From the NCBI RefSeq assembly GCF_000761155.1, contig NZ_CP009533.1, positions 4,271,501 to 4,335,500 on the forward strand: a DNA stretch of 64,000 nucleotides. Reading direction: 5' to 3'. The translations under genes were made by a program, and so were the position numbers. Source of the DNA: Pseudomonas rhizosphaerae. GTDB lineage: Bacteria > Pseudomonadota > Gammaproteobacteria > Pseudomonadales > Pseudomonadaceae. Below, one piece after another: positions 19,367-28,340 of this stretch (within the stretch, counting starts at the first letter, position 1; each line of letters opens with the position of its first letter). The notes under the pieces are model-generated. The model did not search any database and was not told the DNA's origin. It saw only the letters and a list, made by a program, of their open reading frames with translations.

Positions 19367-20194
19367 ATGCACTATCAATTCCCTACCTGTTTGCAAGCTG
19401 CAATCCTTGACTGGGCTGGCACCGTCGTTGATTTCGGCTCCTTTGCGCCCACTAGAATCTTCGTTGAGGCGTTCGCCACTTTCGACATCGAGCTAAGCCT
19501 TGATGAAGCCCGAGGCCCTATGGGCATGGGTAAATGGGAGCATATTCGCACCCTGTGCGATCAGCCGGATATCGCGGCGCGCTACAAGCGACGATTTGGC
19601 CGACTGCCGACTGATGCCGACGTGACAGCCATCTACGAACAGTTCATGCCGCTGCAGATTGCCAACGTCGGCATGCACAGCGCACTCATTCCCGGCGCGC
19701 TGGATGCCATTGAGCAAATGCGTCAAGCCGGACTGAAAATCGGTACGACCTCGGGTTACCCCAAGCAGGTCATGGATCACGTAGTGGCTCTGGCAGCAGT
19801 GGCCGGCTACCAACCCGATCACGTAGTGGCGGCTGACGAGCTGCCCACCGGTCGACCTGGCCCTGCTCAAGCGCTAGCCAACGTGATTGCCTTGAGCATC
19901 AGTGACGTCGCCGCCTGTGTGAAAGTTGACGACACTTTGCCTGGCATTCTCGAAGGCCGCAGTGCCGGGATGTGGACGGTCGGCTTGCGCTTCTCCGGTA
20001 ACTTCCTCGGCCTGGATTACCCAGCCTACCAAGCGCTGACGCTACCTCAGCTTGAAGAACACAGGCTGCGCATTGATGCCCTGTTTGCGCCGGCGCGCCC
20101 GCACTACCTGATCGACACCATTGCTGATCTCCCCGAGCTCATCCACCAGATTAACGACTGCATGGCCCGTGGCGATAACCCTGCCAGCCGGTGA
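19367..20194 (+). CDS. phnX: Phosphonoacetaldehyde hydrolase
   Basis: PhnX (phosphonatase) cleaves the C-P bond of phosphonoacetaldehyde to acetaldehyde and phosphate. This 275-residue HAD-superfamily enzyme shows nucleophile Asp15 in [16 protein letters not shown] and the Schiff-base lysine Lys56 in [17 protein letters not shown]. It also has [18 protein letters not shown], the substrate-site motif [13 protein letters not shown], and the Mg site [25 protein letters not shown] precedes the ATG. No transaminase PhnW is present, so another enzyme, probably the FAD protein two genes on, must supply its substrate. Confidence 0.96.
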   Translation: MHYQFPTCLQAAILDWAGTVVDFGSFAPTRIFVEAFATFDIELSLDEARGPMGMGKWEHIRTLCDQPDIAARYKRRFGRLPTDADVTAIYEQFMPLQIANVGMHSALIPGALDAIEQMRQAGLKIGTTSGYPKQVMDHVVALAAVAGYQPDHVVAADELPTGRPGPAQALANVIALSISDVAACVKVDDTLPGILEGRSAGMWTVGLRFSGNFLGLDYPAYQALTLPQLEEHRLRIDALFAPARPHYLIDTIADLPELIHQINDCMARGDNPASR

Positions 20195-20249
20195 TTTAGG
20201 TTTTTTGCCTAACCGACAAAACCTTCTCGAAACTATTCAGGATCAGACC

Positions 20250-21260
20250 ATGTTCAAGCCCCTTGCCCTCGCCGCCGTACTCGCAGGCTTCAGCCTCCAC
20301 GCCAGCGCCGCTACTGAACTCACTGTGTATACCGCACTGGAAGCAGAGCAACTGCAGACCTATAAAAAAGCTTTTGAGAAGGCCAACCCGGATGTCGAAA
20401 TAAAATGGGTACGGGATTCAACCGGGATCATCACCGCGAAACTGCTTGCTGAAAAAGCTCGCCCGCAAGCCGATGCGGTATGGGGTCTAGCAGCTTCGAG
20501 CCTGGCAATTCTCGATCAGCAGGGCATGCTTGAAGCGTATTCGCCAAAGGATTTGCCGAAGATCGGCGCCAAGTATCGTGACCCGGCTAACCCACCGGCT
20601 TGGGTCGGCATGGATGTCTGGGCCGCCACCATTTGCTTCAACACGATTGAAGCCGAAAAGCAGAATCTGCCACGTCCCACCAGTTGGCAAGATCTGACCA
20701 ACCCGGTTTATCGCGGCAAAATCGTAATGCCAAACCCGGCCTCATCCGGCACAGGTTTTCTCGACGTCAGTGCCTGGCTGCAGACCTTTGGTGAGCCTCA
20801 AGGCTGGAAGTACATGGATGATCTGCACCAGAACATTGGTCAGTACGTTCACTCTGGTTCAAAGCCTTGCAAGATGGCCGCAGCGGGTGAGTTCCCAATC
20901 GGCATTTCATTCGAGTACCCGGCAGTACAGCTAAAACGTCAGGGCGCCCCGCTAGACATCGTCCTGCCAAAAGAAGGCTTGGGCTGGGAGATTGAAGCGA
21001 CTGCAGTGATCAAAGGCACCTCTCACCCAGAAGCGGCCAAGCGTCTGGCTGACTTCTCGGCCAGCGCTGCCGGCATGGATCTGTACAAGGAAAACTTTGC
21101 AGTGCTGGCCCAGGAAGGCCTGGCAAAACCACCTACCGAACTGCCTGCCGACTACGAGCAGCGCCTGATCAAAAACGATTTCGCTTGGGCTTCGAAAGAA
21201 CGCGACAACATTTTGGCTGAATGGCGCAAACGCTATGACGGCAAATCGGCCAAGCAGTAA
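20250..21260 (+). CDS. 2-Aminoethylphosphonate ABC importer, substrate-binding protein
   Basis: The 336-residue periplasmic protein starts at 20250; upstream in-frame starts lie in the phnX tail. The signal peptide ends near FSLHASA (about residue 20), and the mature protein begins ATELTVYTALEAEQL, the fold of iron/phosphonate/putrescine-type binding proteins. Other features are KWVRDSTGIITAKLLAEK and NPASSGTGFLDVSAWLQTFG. It matches the PhnS2/AepX type. Its gene lies between phnX and the FAD oxidoreductase, after the ATPase and permease. Confidence 0.88.
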   Translation: MFKPLALAAVLAGFSLHASAATELTVYTALEAEQLQTYKKAFEKANPDVEIKWVRDSTGIITAKLLAEKARPQADAVWGLAASSLAILDQQGMLEAYSPKDLPKIGAKYRDPANPPAWVGMDVWAATICFNTIEAEKQNLPRPTSWQDLTNPVYRGKIVMPNPASSGTGFLDVSAWLQTFGEPQGWKYMDDLHQNIGQYVHSGSKPCKMAAAGEFPIGISFEYPAVQLKRQGAPLDIVLPKEGLGWEIEATAVIKGTSHPEAAKRLADFSASAAGMDLYKENFAVLAQEGLAKPPTELPADYEQRLIKNDFAWASKERDNILAEWRKRYDGKSAKQ

Positions 21261-21275
21261 AGGGAGCATCGAACC

Positions 21276-22415
21276 ATGAATCAGTGCGAAAGCGATCTAC
21301 TGGTTGTAGGTGCAGGCATCCTCGGACTCTCCCATGCCCATGCTGCCGCCAAGCGCGGGCTGAAAGTGCGTGTGTTCGAGCGCTCGGCCAGCCCGATTGG
21401 CGCGTCGGTGAGAAATTTCGGTCAAGCCCTTGTAACCGGTCAACCGCCCGGCGTGATGCTCGACCTGGCAAGAGCCAGCCGCAGTATCTGGGCCGACTGG
21501 AGCGCTCCGGCAGGCTTCGAACTCAAGCGCAACGGTTCACTACTGTTCGCCCGCACCGAAGCTGAAGAGAATCTGCTGGTAGCGTTCTGTGCAGGACGCG
21601 CGCAAGAGCACGATTACCGGGTGGAATTGTTGCGCGGGCAGCAACTGGGCGACCTGTATGGCGGCCAGTTCAGCCACCACCGGGCTGCCCTACACGGCTT
21701 TGATGACCAGCAGCTTTACTCGCGCGAAGCCATACCAAAACTGGTCAACTATCTGCAACGCGCGCTAGGCGTCGAGTTTCACTTCTCGACGCTGGTTAAC
21801 GGTGTCGAACCAGGAAAACTCCAGAGCACTGCCGGTACATTTCGTGGCCAGCAGATTGTGGTTTGCTCCGGCCATGACTACCTGACTCTGCTGGATGAGC
21901 CAATGGCTGCGCTAAAACCTCAGGTATGCCGCTTACAGATGCTCCGCGCTCGACCTGAATCGAACTTGAATCTGCAGCACTCCGTGCTCACCGGCCTTAG
22001 CTGCGTTCACTACGGAGCGTTCTCGGATCTACCGGAAGCCGCCGCTATCCGCGAAGAGATTCAGCGCGACAATCCGCATCTGGAAGAACACGGTATCCAC
22101 CTGCTGGTCAGCCCGACACCTTATGGCGAGCTGATCATCGGCGATTCGCATGATTACGGTACCGATGCTTCACCGTTCAATGCGGAACAGGTGGATCAAT
22201 GGATGCTGGAGCTTGCCGAGAACACTCTGGGCTGCAAAATTCAGATAGTGGAACGTTGGCAAGGCGTATATGGGGCAAAGGGGCCGAACCCTTTTTCACG
22301 ATTGGATATCGCACCTGGCTTGAGTGCAACGTTGATGCACAGTGGGGTCGGCATGAGCGTGGGGCCCGCATTGGGTGAGCGCGCAGTGGCAGCTATGTTC
22401 GGTGAGCCAAGCTGA
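21276..22415 (+). CDS. FAD-dependent oxidoreductase of phosphonate catabolism
   Basis: The 379-residue DAO-fold flavoenzyme has the Rossmann motif LVVGAGILGLSHAHAAAKRG, then VRNFGQALVTGQPPG, and a C-terminal FAD motif near WQGVYGAKGPNPF and HSGVGMSVGPALGERAV. It resembles the HpnW-like family (TIGR03364), consistently linked to phosphonate genes. Members are reported to oxidise N-methyl-aminoethylphosphonate, and some also aminoethylphosphonate, to phosphonoacetaldehyde. With PhnX present and PhnW absent, that activity would complete the pathway. The start follows AAGGGAGC. Substrate preference cannot be read from sequence. Confidence 0.85.
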   Translation: MNQCESDLLVVGAGILGLSHAHAAAKRGLKVRVFERSASPIGASVRNFGQALVTGQPPGVMLDLARASRSIWADWSAPAGFELKRNGSLLFARTEAEENLLVAFCAGRAQEHDYRVELLRGQQLGDLYGGQFSHHRAALHGFDDQQLYSREAIPKLVNYLQRALGVEFHFSTLVNGVEPGKLQSTAGTFRGQQIVVCSGHDYLTLLDEPMAALKPQVCRLQMLRARPESNLNLQHSVLTGLSCVHYGAFSDLPEAAAIREEIQRDNPHLEEHGIHLLVSPTPYGELIIGDSHDYGTDASPFNAEQVDQWMLELAENTLGCKIQIVERWQGVYGAKGPNPFSRLDIAPGLSATLMHSGVGMSVGPALGERAVAAMFGEPS

Positions 22416-22480
22416 CCAGCAGCATTTTCGCGTAGACGGGAACTTATCCTGCCGCATGTACATAAGTAGACACGCCATAG

Positions 22481-22504
22481 CCAACCAGGTAAGTCACTGG
22501 TTGG
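22481..22504 (+). terminator. Probable terminator of the phosphonate operon
   Basis: A perfect eight-pair stem (22481-22488 with 22497-22504, CCAACCAG/CTGGTTGG) with an 8-nt loop lies 65 bp after the FAD gene stop. The T-tract after it is short (TTCTT), so efficiency is uncertain. Confidence 0.5.
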
Positions 22505-22642
22505 TTCTTATCACCGATACTGGCTAGAGCCACCAGATGATTATTTAGACGTTGCCACCTGGAGACGCGAGGAAGGCGGTGGGTCCGTCGGCTGCAAAAT
22601 GAGATCTTTCAAAACCAAGCTAACGAAGGAAATGCATGTTTC

Positions 22643-23173
22643 CTAACCCAACCCTTTCCCGAACAACTGGTTCTGGTGCGTCTCGTGTTGAAAAGTATAC
22701 GAGGGAGACCCAAGGTGTTCATAACCCTGCCGTGGATAGAACGCGAGCGCACGATGGTTTCCAATCCAGACAGTGGCCCAGAGCAGGGATGCGCCGCCAA
22801 GGTGGGCACATGTCTCGGCCTCTTCGAGTAATCTGTATCCGACGCCTCGTCCTGTGAATTTCTCCTGTACATAAAGGCGTTGCAACTCGGCCGAACTCTC
22901 ATGAGAGATCAGATCATGATCGGTGCTCATCGCCACCTGTGCGAACCCGACCAGGTGGTCGTTAACCTCGGCGACGATAATAAAGCTGTCCGATTCAGAG
23001 ATGATTTTTGACATGTTATCTGGGGAGAAAGAGTCCAAGACTTCTTGTGCGATAGCGTTGCGAATCCCTTCTGTAGCGTAGGTGTCGAGAAACACCTGCA
23101 TTCCAAGTGCCGCCAGACACAGACTGTCTTGAGCCGTCGCATGGCGAATAACTATCTGTTGCGCTTCAGGCAT
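22643..23173 (-). CDS. GNAT-family N-acetyltransferase
   Basis: The 176-residue protein has the GNAT fold: IVIRHATAQDSLCLAALGMQ at the N-terminus, NDHLVGFAQVAMS, the acetyl-CoA loop VQEKFTGRGVGYRLLEEAE, and NHRALAFYPRQGYEHLGSPS. The ATG at 23173 has AGAGAGGG upstream and is preferred to an earlier in-frame start. The acceptor is unknown. It is convergent with the phosphonate operon and has no functional link to its neighbours that I can see. Confidence 0.85.
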   Translation of the reverse strand: MPEAQQIVIRHATAQDSLCLAALGMQVFLDTYATEGIRNAIAQEVLDSFSPDNMSKIISESDSFIIVAEVNDHLVGFAQVAMSTDHDLISHESSAELQRLYVQEKFTGRGVGYRLLEEAETCAHLGGASLLWATVWIGNHRALAFYPRQGYEHLGSPSYTFQHETHQNQLFGKGLG

Positions 23174-23474
23174 TCGAATGCCCTCTCTACTGTAGCGTTC
23201 GGTATGCGCGAGTGAATGGGGGTCAGGGCCGAGGCCTGGATTAGCGTTTCGCGCTGTCGGCAGGCCCAATTCCCAAGCGATCTTGTGCGTGAACTGCTCG
23301 GTTGCTGAGATACCTGGTCGGGGCCGTGTAAAGTCATGCCGTGGACTTTACCAAAGCAAGCCGAGTGGTACCGCTACGATGGAGGGAGCGTAATTAATAG
23401 CAAACATTACTGACCGGATGACCTACTGGTGGCTAAGCTGACCGCCCGCATCAAACCCCGCAAGTAAAGCCCAC
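23174..23474. other. Gene-free stretch with a possible coding remnant
   Basis: About 300 bp without a credible gene. At 23417-23467 a short rightward frame reads DDLLVAKLTARIKPRK followed by TAA, closed by a stop just upstream; it looks like the C-terminal tail of a lost gene but is too short to identify. The GNAT promoter must lie at the left end. Confidence 0.35.
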
Positions 23475-24731
23475 CTACCACACCGCAATGTCATACGTCA
23501 GATACAGCCGATTGCTGTCTCTTCCCCGTGCGGTGTCGGAGCGGTAGACGTAGTTGCGCAGTTTCACGCCCAGGCCTTTCAGGGTGCCCGTCGGTACCAC
23601 GTAGGCGAGTTCGATGTCGCGCTCCCATTCGTTCACGCCGGCAGGTCCGGTTTTTCCGTCCGAGCCGCTGATGTAGCGGGTCATGAAGCTCAGGCCGGGC
23701 AACCCGAGGTTCTTGAAGTCGTAGCCGTAGCTGGCCAGCCAGGTCTTTTCATCTTCCTCGATGAACTTGCCGATGCCGACGTTGCTGAACGAGTAGACGG
23801 TAGCGCCGTTGATGTAGGGCAGGCCGCCGTCGCCGTTCAAGCGCTGGTAGCCGGCGGCGACCGTATGGCCTGCCACGGCGAAGCTCAGTTGGCCGCTGAA
23901 CATGCCATTGTCGATCTTTCCGGAATAGTGGTTGCCCTCATCCCGGCTGAAGAAATAGCGCAGGTCGCTGGTCAGTACGCCGGCGCCCAGCGGCAGGGTG
24001 TGCAGCAGGCCGAAGAAGTCCTGGCTGTAGAAGTCGTCGAGCTGGCCACGGAAGTAGCTGAGCCGCAGCTGTTTGTTCACCGTGTAGTCGGCGCCTGCGT
24101 AGGTGAAGTCGCCACCTTCTCTGCCGGAATAGCCGTCGGGAATGATCGAGCGGCTGTCGGTGGAGTCGCGCAGCTTGAACTGATCGAGCTGGCCGGCGGT
24201 GAGCAGCCAGTCATCGAAGTCCTTGCTGACCAGCTGGGTGCCCTGGTAGGTCTGCGGGACCAGGCGCGCGTCGTTGTAGACCAGCACCGGTGTCTTGGGC
24301 AGCAGGGTGCCATGCTTGACCACGGTTTGCGCGAAGCGCGCCTTGGCTGTGAGGCCCAGGCTGGTCGACTCATCGGCTGCGCGACCGTCAGCGTGCACAG
24401 GCAGCAGCCCGGTACCGCTGCGGCCACGGCCAGAGTCGAGCTTCACGCCCAACAGGCCGAGGGCATCGAACCCCAGGCCGAACGTTCCTTGCGTGTAGCC
24501 GGATTGGAAGTCCAGCAGCACGCCCTGTGCCCACTCGGTGCGCTCGCTTTTGGCAGTGGCGGCAGCGCGCGTACTCAGGCCGTTTTCATCACGGAAGTTT
24601 TCGTTGAAGTACACGTTGCGAAGTTGCAGCTTCAGGGTGCTGTCATCGATAAAACCTTGGGCCATCGCCGAGCCGTGCAACAAAACGCTCAGGCACGGCA
24701 AGGCGAACCCGCCGATCAGGGGTGTACGCAT
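23475..24731 (-). CDS. OprD-family outer-membrane porin
   Basis: The 418-residue protein has a signal peptide ending near GSAMAQG and the OprD pattern: FIDDSTLKLQLRNVYFNENF, TEWAQGVLLDFQSGYTQGTF, FGLGFDALGLLGVKLDSG, and a C-terminal strand ending YLTYDIAVW. OprD porins are 18-strand channels specific for carboxylates or amino acids. It lies 35 bp after the CitMHS carrier gene, so it is probably its outer-membrane entry channel. The last residue is Trp, as in many OMPs. Confidence 0.9.
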   Translation of the reverse strand: MRTPLIGGFALPCLSVLLHGSAMAQGFIDDSTLKLQLRNVYFNENFRDENGLSTRAAATAKSERTEWAQGVLLDFQSGYTQGTFGLGFDALGLLGVKLDSGRGRSGTGLLPVHADGRAADESTSLGLTAKARFAQTVVKHGTLLPKTPVLVYNDARLVPQTYQGTQLVSKDFDDWLLTAGQLDQFKLRDSTDSRSIIPDGYSGREGGDFTYAGADYTVNKQLRLSYFRGQLDDFYSQDFFGLLHTLPLGAGVLTSDLRYFFSRDEGNHYSGKIDNGMFSGQLSFAVAGHTVAAGYQRLNGDGGLPYINGATVYSFSNVGIGKFIEEDEKTWLASYGYDFKNLGLPGLSFMTRYISGSDGKTGPAGVNEWERDIELAYVVPTGTLKGLGVKLRNYVYRSDTARGRDSNRLYLTYDIAVW

Positions 24732-24766
24732 GGATGAACTCTCTTCTTGTTATAGGTAGCGGGAGG

Positions 24767-26071
24767 TTATGCGAACAGGCTGATCGCACCGGTGAGCAGG
24801 GCCAGGGCGGTCACCACCAGGGAGGTCAGTACTGCCCATTTGACGGTCGCCTTCTGAAAGTCGCCGATGTCGCGGTCGACCATGCCGACCAGCAATAATG
24901 TCGACGCTACCAGCGGGCTCATCAAGTGCACGGGTTGACCGAGGATCGAGGCGCGGGCGATTTCCACGGGGGAGATGCCATAGGCTGCGGCGGCATTGGC
25001 CAGAATCGGCACCACCCCGAAGTAATAGGCGTCGTTGGACAGCACGAAGGTCAACGGCATGCTGGTCACCGCAACCACCAGGGGGAACAGGTGGCCCCAG
25101 GAAGGCGGAATCATGTCGACCAGCGACTGTGCCAAGGCGTCGACCATCTTCGTGCCGCTGAAGATGCCGGCGAACACGCCTGCTGCAAACACCAGCAGGA
25201 CGACCGTCATGGCGTTGCCAGAGTGGGCGAGGATGCGCTCCTTCTGGATGTCGAGTTGTGGGTAGTTGATCATCAGCGCCAGCACGAAGCCGATCAGGAA
25301 CAGCACTGCCGAGTGGGCCAGGCCCATGACCAGCGCCACCATCACGCCGATTACCAGCAGCAGGTTGACCCAGACCAGTTTCGGCCGCTTGTACGGTGTA
25401 TCGCCCAGAATCGCCTCGATGTAGCACTCGCCACCACCACTCTGCAGGTGCACGCTGCCGATGCGCTTGCGCTCGGCCCTGCCCAGCAGGTACGCGGTGA
25501 ACACTACCCAGGCGGCACCGCCGGCCATCGTCGGCAACAGCGGAATGAAATACTCGCTCGCATCGATGCCCAACACGGCAATGGCACGGGTGGCGGGGCC
25601 GCCCCAGGGCGACATGCCGCTCATGATGCCCAGCGCCAGCATGGCCACGGTGGCCAGGACCATCGGGTTCATGCCGATGCGCTTGTACAGCGGCAGCATG
25701 GCTGCGCAGGTGATCATGTAGGTGGTTGTGCCGTCGCCGTCCAGTGCCACGGTCAGCGACAACAGCGCGGTGCCGATGGCGATCTTCACCGGATCGCCGT
25801 TGACCTTCTTGAGGATCTTGCGGATCAAGGGGTCGAACAGGCCGGAGTCGATCATCAAACCGAAGAACAGGATGGCGAACAGCAGCAGTGCAGCGGACGG
25901 TGCGACCACTTTCAGGCCATCGAGGATCATCTTGCCGGTGGTTCCGCCGAATCCACCGATGATGGCGAACACGATCGGCACCACGGTCAGTGCGACGATG
26001 GGGGACAAGCGTTTGGACATGATCAGGTAGGTGAACACGACCACCATGGCTAAGCCTAACAGCGCCAGCAT
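24767..26071 (-). CDS. CitMHS-family tricarboxylate carrier
   Basis: The 434-residue inner-membrane carrier has about 11-12 helices and CitMHS-type motifs: LSPIVALTVVPIVFAIIGGF, ALLSLTVALDGDGTTTYMIT, MSGMSPWGGPATRAIAVLGI and FVLSNDAYYFGVVPILANAA. The family imports citrate-like tricarboxylates, often with a divalent cation. It is the middle gene of PrpF/GalD-type isomerase - carrier - porin, which fits uptake of aconitate or a related tricarboxylate. Confidence 0.9.
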   Translation of the reverse strand: MLALLGLAMVVVFTYLIMSKRLSPIVALTVVPIVFAIIGGFGGTTGKMILDGLKVVAPSAALLLFAILFFGLMIDSGLFDPLIRKILKKVNGDPVKIAIGTALLSLTVALDGDGTTTYMITCAAMLPLYKRIGMNPMVLATVAMLALGIMSGMSPWGGPATRAIAVLGIDASEYFIPLLPTMAGGAAWVVFTAYLLGRAERKRIGSVHLQSGGGECYIEAILGDTPYKRPKLVWVNLLLVIGVMVALVMGLAHSAVLFLIGFVLALMINYPQLDIQKERILAHSGNAMTVVLLVFAAGVFAGIFSGTKMVDALAQSLVDMIPPSWGHLFPLVVAVTSMPLTFVLSNDAYYFGVVPILANAAAAYGISPVEIARASILGQPVHLMSPLVASTLLLVGMVDRDIGDFQKATVKWAVLTSLVVTALALLTGAISLFA

Positions 26072-26148
26072 ATGAGTTATCTCTTGTAGTTATTTGGGGA
26101 GTTGCGCTGATGCGAAAGCGGGTCACTCAGGGTAGAGCGGATGTGGCC

Positions 26149-27231
26149 TCAACCGGCCAATCGGTGTGTCGTTGGAACGTGGACAGTGCCTGAGAACAAT
26201 CGGCGGGCCGTTCTCACGACCGAGGCTCGAACGGTACCGGCGTCGTGGCCGACGTAGGACAGGCTGACTTCGATGGCGCCGCTCGGGTGTTCGATCTTCA
26301 CGGTGGTCAGGCGCTTCTGGTGGCGCTGGCCCAGCATCCGCTCCAGCACGGTCCCGTCGGTGACACAGGCGGTTGCCAATCCGATCGAGCCGGTAATGGC
26401 CAGTGCCTTGTGGCAATTATGCGGCATGAAGTAGCGCACTTGCAGCGTGCCGCCGGCCTGGGGCGGGGCTACCAGCACAGGCTTGGGAATGACCTTGTCG
26501 GTTACATCGCCCAGGCCCATCAACAGGCCGGCGCGCAAGCGCAGGGTTTCAAGCTTGCGGAGAAAGTCCTTGTCGGCGTCTAGCTCTGCCGGGGTTTCAT
26601 TGCCGGTCTTGCCCATTTTCGATGCTTCGACAAGCATCATCGGCATGGCCATGTCGATGCAGGTCACGGGGACATCGCCCAGCCAGTCCACGGTGGCACC
26701 GGTGGGAAACAGCTTGCCAGTCTTGCTGCCCGCTGCGTCGAGAAAGGTCAGCCCTACGGGGGCGGCAGTGCCGGGTACGCCATCGATCGCGGTATCGCCT
26801 TCGTAGGTGACCTTGCCGTCGGGCGTGCACACATCGGCGCAGATGAACGTGCCGGTATTGAGGTTGCGAATGCGCACCTGAGTCACCCCCGACTGTGCCT
26901 GGACAAGGCCCTGATCGATGGCGAAAGGGCCGACTGCGCAGAGCATGTTGCCGCAATTGGGCGCGGTGTCCACGCGTCGTTGCGAAACCATTACCTGGAC
27001 GAACAGGTAGTCCACGTCCGCGTCCGGGTGATCGGAGCGAGACACGATTGCCACCTTGCTGGTCTGCGGGCTGCCGCCGCCAATGCCATCGATCTCCAGC
27101 TCGTGCCCGGAGCCCATTGCGTCCAGCAGCATCTCATCGCGCTCGGCCGATCTTGCTGGTAAATCGGAGGCCAGAAACACCGGCCCTTTGGAGGTCCCGC
27201 CACGCATCAGTACGCAAGGAATCAGTTGCAT
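26149..27231 (-). CDS. PrpF/GalD-family isomerase (aconitate or 4-oxalomesaconate type)
   Basis: The 360-residue protein has the diaminopimelate-epimerase-like fold: MRGGTSKGPVFLASDLP, the lysine motif GIGGGSPQTSKVAIV, the cysteine motif APNCGNMLCAVGPFAI, and PHNCHKALAITGSIGLATAC. Known members are methylaconitate isomerase PrpF, 4-oxalomesaconate tautomerase GalD and the fungal aconitate delta-isomerase. Gallate genes are absent here; the partners are a tricarboxylate carrier and a porin, so an aconitate-like substrate is more likely. It is divergent from a LysR regulator, with a palindromic site between them. Confidence 0.85.
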   Translation of the reverse strand: MQLIPCVLMRGGTSKGPVFLASDLPARSAERDEMLLDAMGSGHELEIDGIGGGSPQTSKVAIVSRSDHPDADVDYLFVQVMVSQRRVDTAPNCGNMLCAVGPFAIDQGLVQAQSGVTQVRIRNLNTGTFICADVCTPDGKVTYEGDTAIDGVPGTAAPVGLTFLDAAGSKTGKLFPTGATVDWLGDVPVTCIDMAMPMMLVEASKMGKTGNETPAELDADKDFLRKLETLRLRAGLLMGLGDVTDKVIPKPVLVAPPQAGGTLQVRYFMPHNCHKALAITGSIGLATACVTDGTVLERMLGQRHQKRLTTVKIEHPSGAIEVSLSYVGHDAGTVRASVVRTARRLFSGTVHVPTTHRLAG

Positions 27232-27248
27232 AAGTCACGACTCTGGTA

Positions 27249-27267
27249 ATCAATGGACGTCATTGAT
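27249..27267. promoter_or_regulatory. Probable LysR-type operator
   Basis: A perfect 7+5+7 inverted repeat, ATCAATG-gacgt-CATTGAT, lies 18 bp before the PrpF/GalD-type gene and about 120 bp before the divergent LysR gene. It contains T-N11-A, the LysR binding pattern. It is the best candidate for the regulator's main site. Confidence 0.6.
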
Positions 27268-27388
27268 GTATTGGAGTGAAGATTTACACAGCTTGAATTG
27301 CTAGATCCAATGCAAAGATCGTAGCGATTATTCCATCAAACGAAATAAAGAAATGGCTGGAGCGTTCCGGCAGGGGAGAGCGAAATTC

Positions 27389-28279
27389 ATGCAATATGAG
27401 CTGGTCGACATACGATCATTCGTGAAAATCGCCGAAGTTGGCAGCTTTCACGAAGCGGCGGATCAGCTGCACATTTCTCAGCCAGCGCTGACCCGGCGTA
27501 TCAAGAAGCTCGAAGAAGGGCTGGGCACATCACTGCTCGACCGGACCACTCGCCGCGTCAGCTTGACCAGCGTCGGACGCGACTTCCTGCCCAAGGCACG
27601 GCGCCTGCTCGACGATTTCGAAGACTCCATTCTCAACATCAAGGAGTTGGCCGAGCGGCAGGTAGGGCAGGTGACGTTGGCGTGCATTCCCACGGCGGCG
27701 TTCTATTTCCTGCCGTCGGTCATTCGTATCTACAACCAGCAATACCCGCAGATTCGCATCAGGCTTCTGGACCTCAGTGCCAACGAGGGGCTGGAGGCCG
27801 TTCTGCGTGGCGAGGCGGATTTCGGTATCAACATGATGAGCGGCCAGCATCCGGACATCGAGTTCCATGCCTTGGTCAAGGAGCCGTTCGTGCTTGCCTG
27901 CCGACGCGATCATGAGCTGGCGAGTCGCAAGTCGGTGAAGTGGACCGAACTGGCGGGCCATCAGTTGATCGGGGTGGGCAGGCTGAGCGGCAATCGCATG
28001 CTGCTCGACAACGCCCTGGCAGGTTTGCCCTGGCGCTTGAAATGGTTCTACGAAGTGCAGCATCTGTCCACGTCGCTGGGCTTGGTGGAGGCTGGTCTGG
28101 GTATTTCAGTGATGCCCAGCCTGGCCATGCCGGCCGGGGAGCATCCCACCCTGGTAAGCGTGCCGCTGATCGAGCCAGTCGTGGACCGAACCCTGGGCCT
28201 GGTCACGCGACGGGGCAGTTCGCTGTCGCCCGCCGCCGAGAAGTTCGTCGCGATCTTGCTGGAGCAGTGGCCGCAATAG
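27389..28279 (+). CDS. LysR-type regulator of the tricarboxylate locus
   Basis: The 296-residue regulator has a winged helix at residues 1-60 (FVKIAEVGSFHEAADQLHIS, QPALTRRIKKLEEGLGTSL) and a ligand domain with ACIPTAAFYFLPSVIRIY and GVGRLSGNRMLLDNALAG. The start at 27389 is chosen because AGGGGAG precedes it and MQYELVDIRSF fits the family; an in-frame start at 27353 is less likely. It is divergent from the isomerase-carrier-porin operon and convergent with the ModA-like gene, so it probably controls uptake of their substrate. Confidence 0.88.
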   Translation: MQYELVDIRSFVKIAEVGSFHEAADQLHISQPALTRRIKKLEEGLGTSLLDRTTRRVSLTSVGRDFLPKARRLLDDFEDSILNIKELAERQVGQVTLACIPTAAFYFLPSVIRIYNQQYPQIRIRLLDLSANEGLEAVLRGEADFGINMMSGQHPDIEFHALVKEPFVLACRRDHELASRKSVKWTELAGHQLIGVGRLSGNRMLLDNALAGLPWRLKWFYEVQHLSTSLGLVEAGLGISVMPSLAMPAGEHPTLVSVPLIEPVVDRTLGLVTRRGSSLSPAAEKFVAILLEQWPQ

Positions 28280-28340
28280 TCACCCGACCTGAGGCGCAGG
28301 CGCCGCAGGTCGAACGATCATTGGCCCGCTGCCAGAGCGC

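Noticed and set aside
24750..26126. Frame of 458 codons overlapping the CitMHS gene on the same strand
   Set aside because: Out-of-frame shadow; the CitMHS frame has clear membrane helices and family motifs.
26149..27231. Gallate pathway 4-oxalomesaconate tautomerase GalD
   Set aside because: Similar family, but no gallate dioxygenase, aldolase or hydratase gene is present in the neighbourhood.
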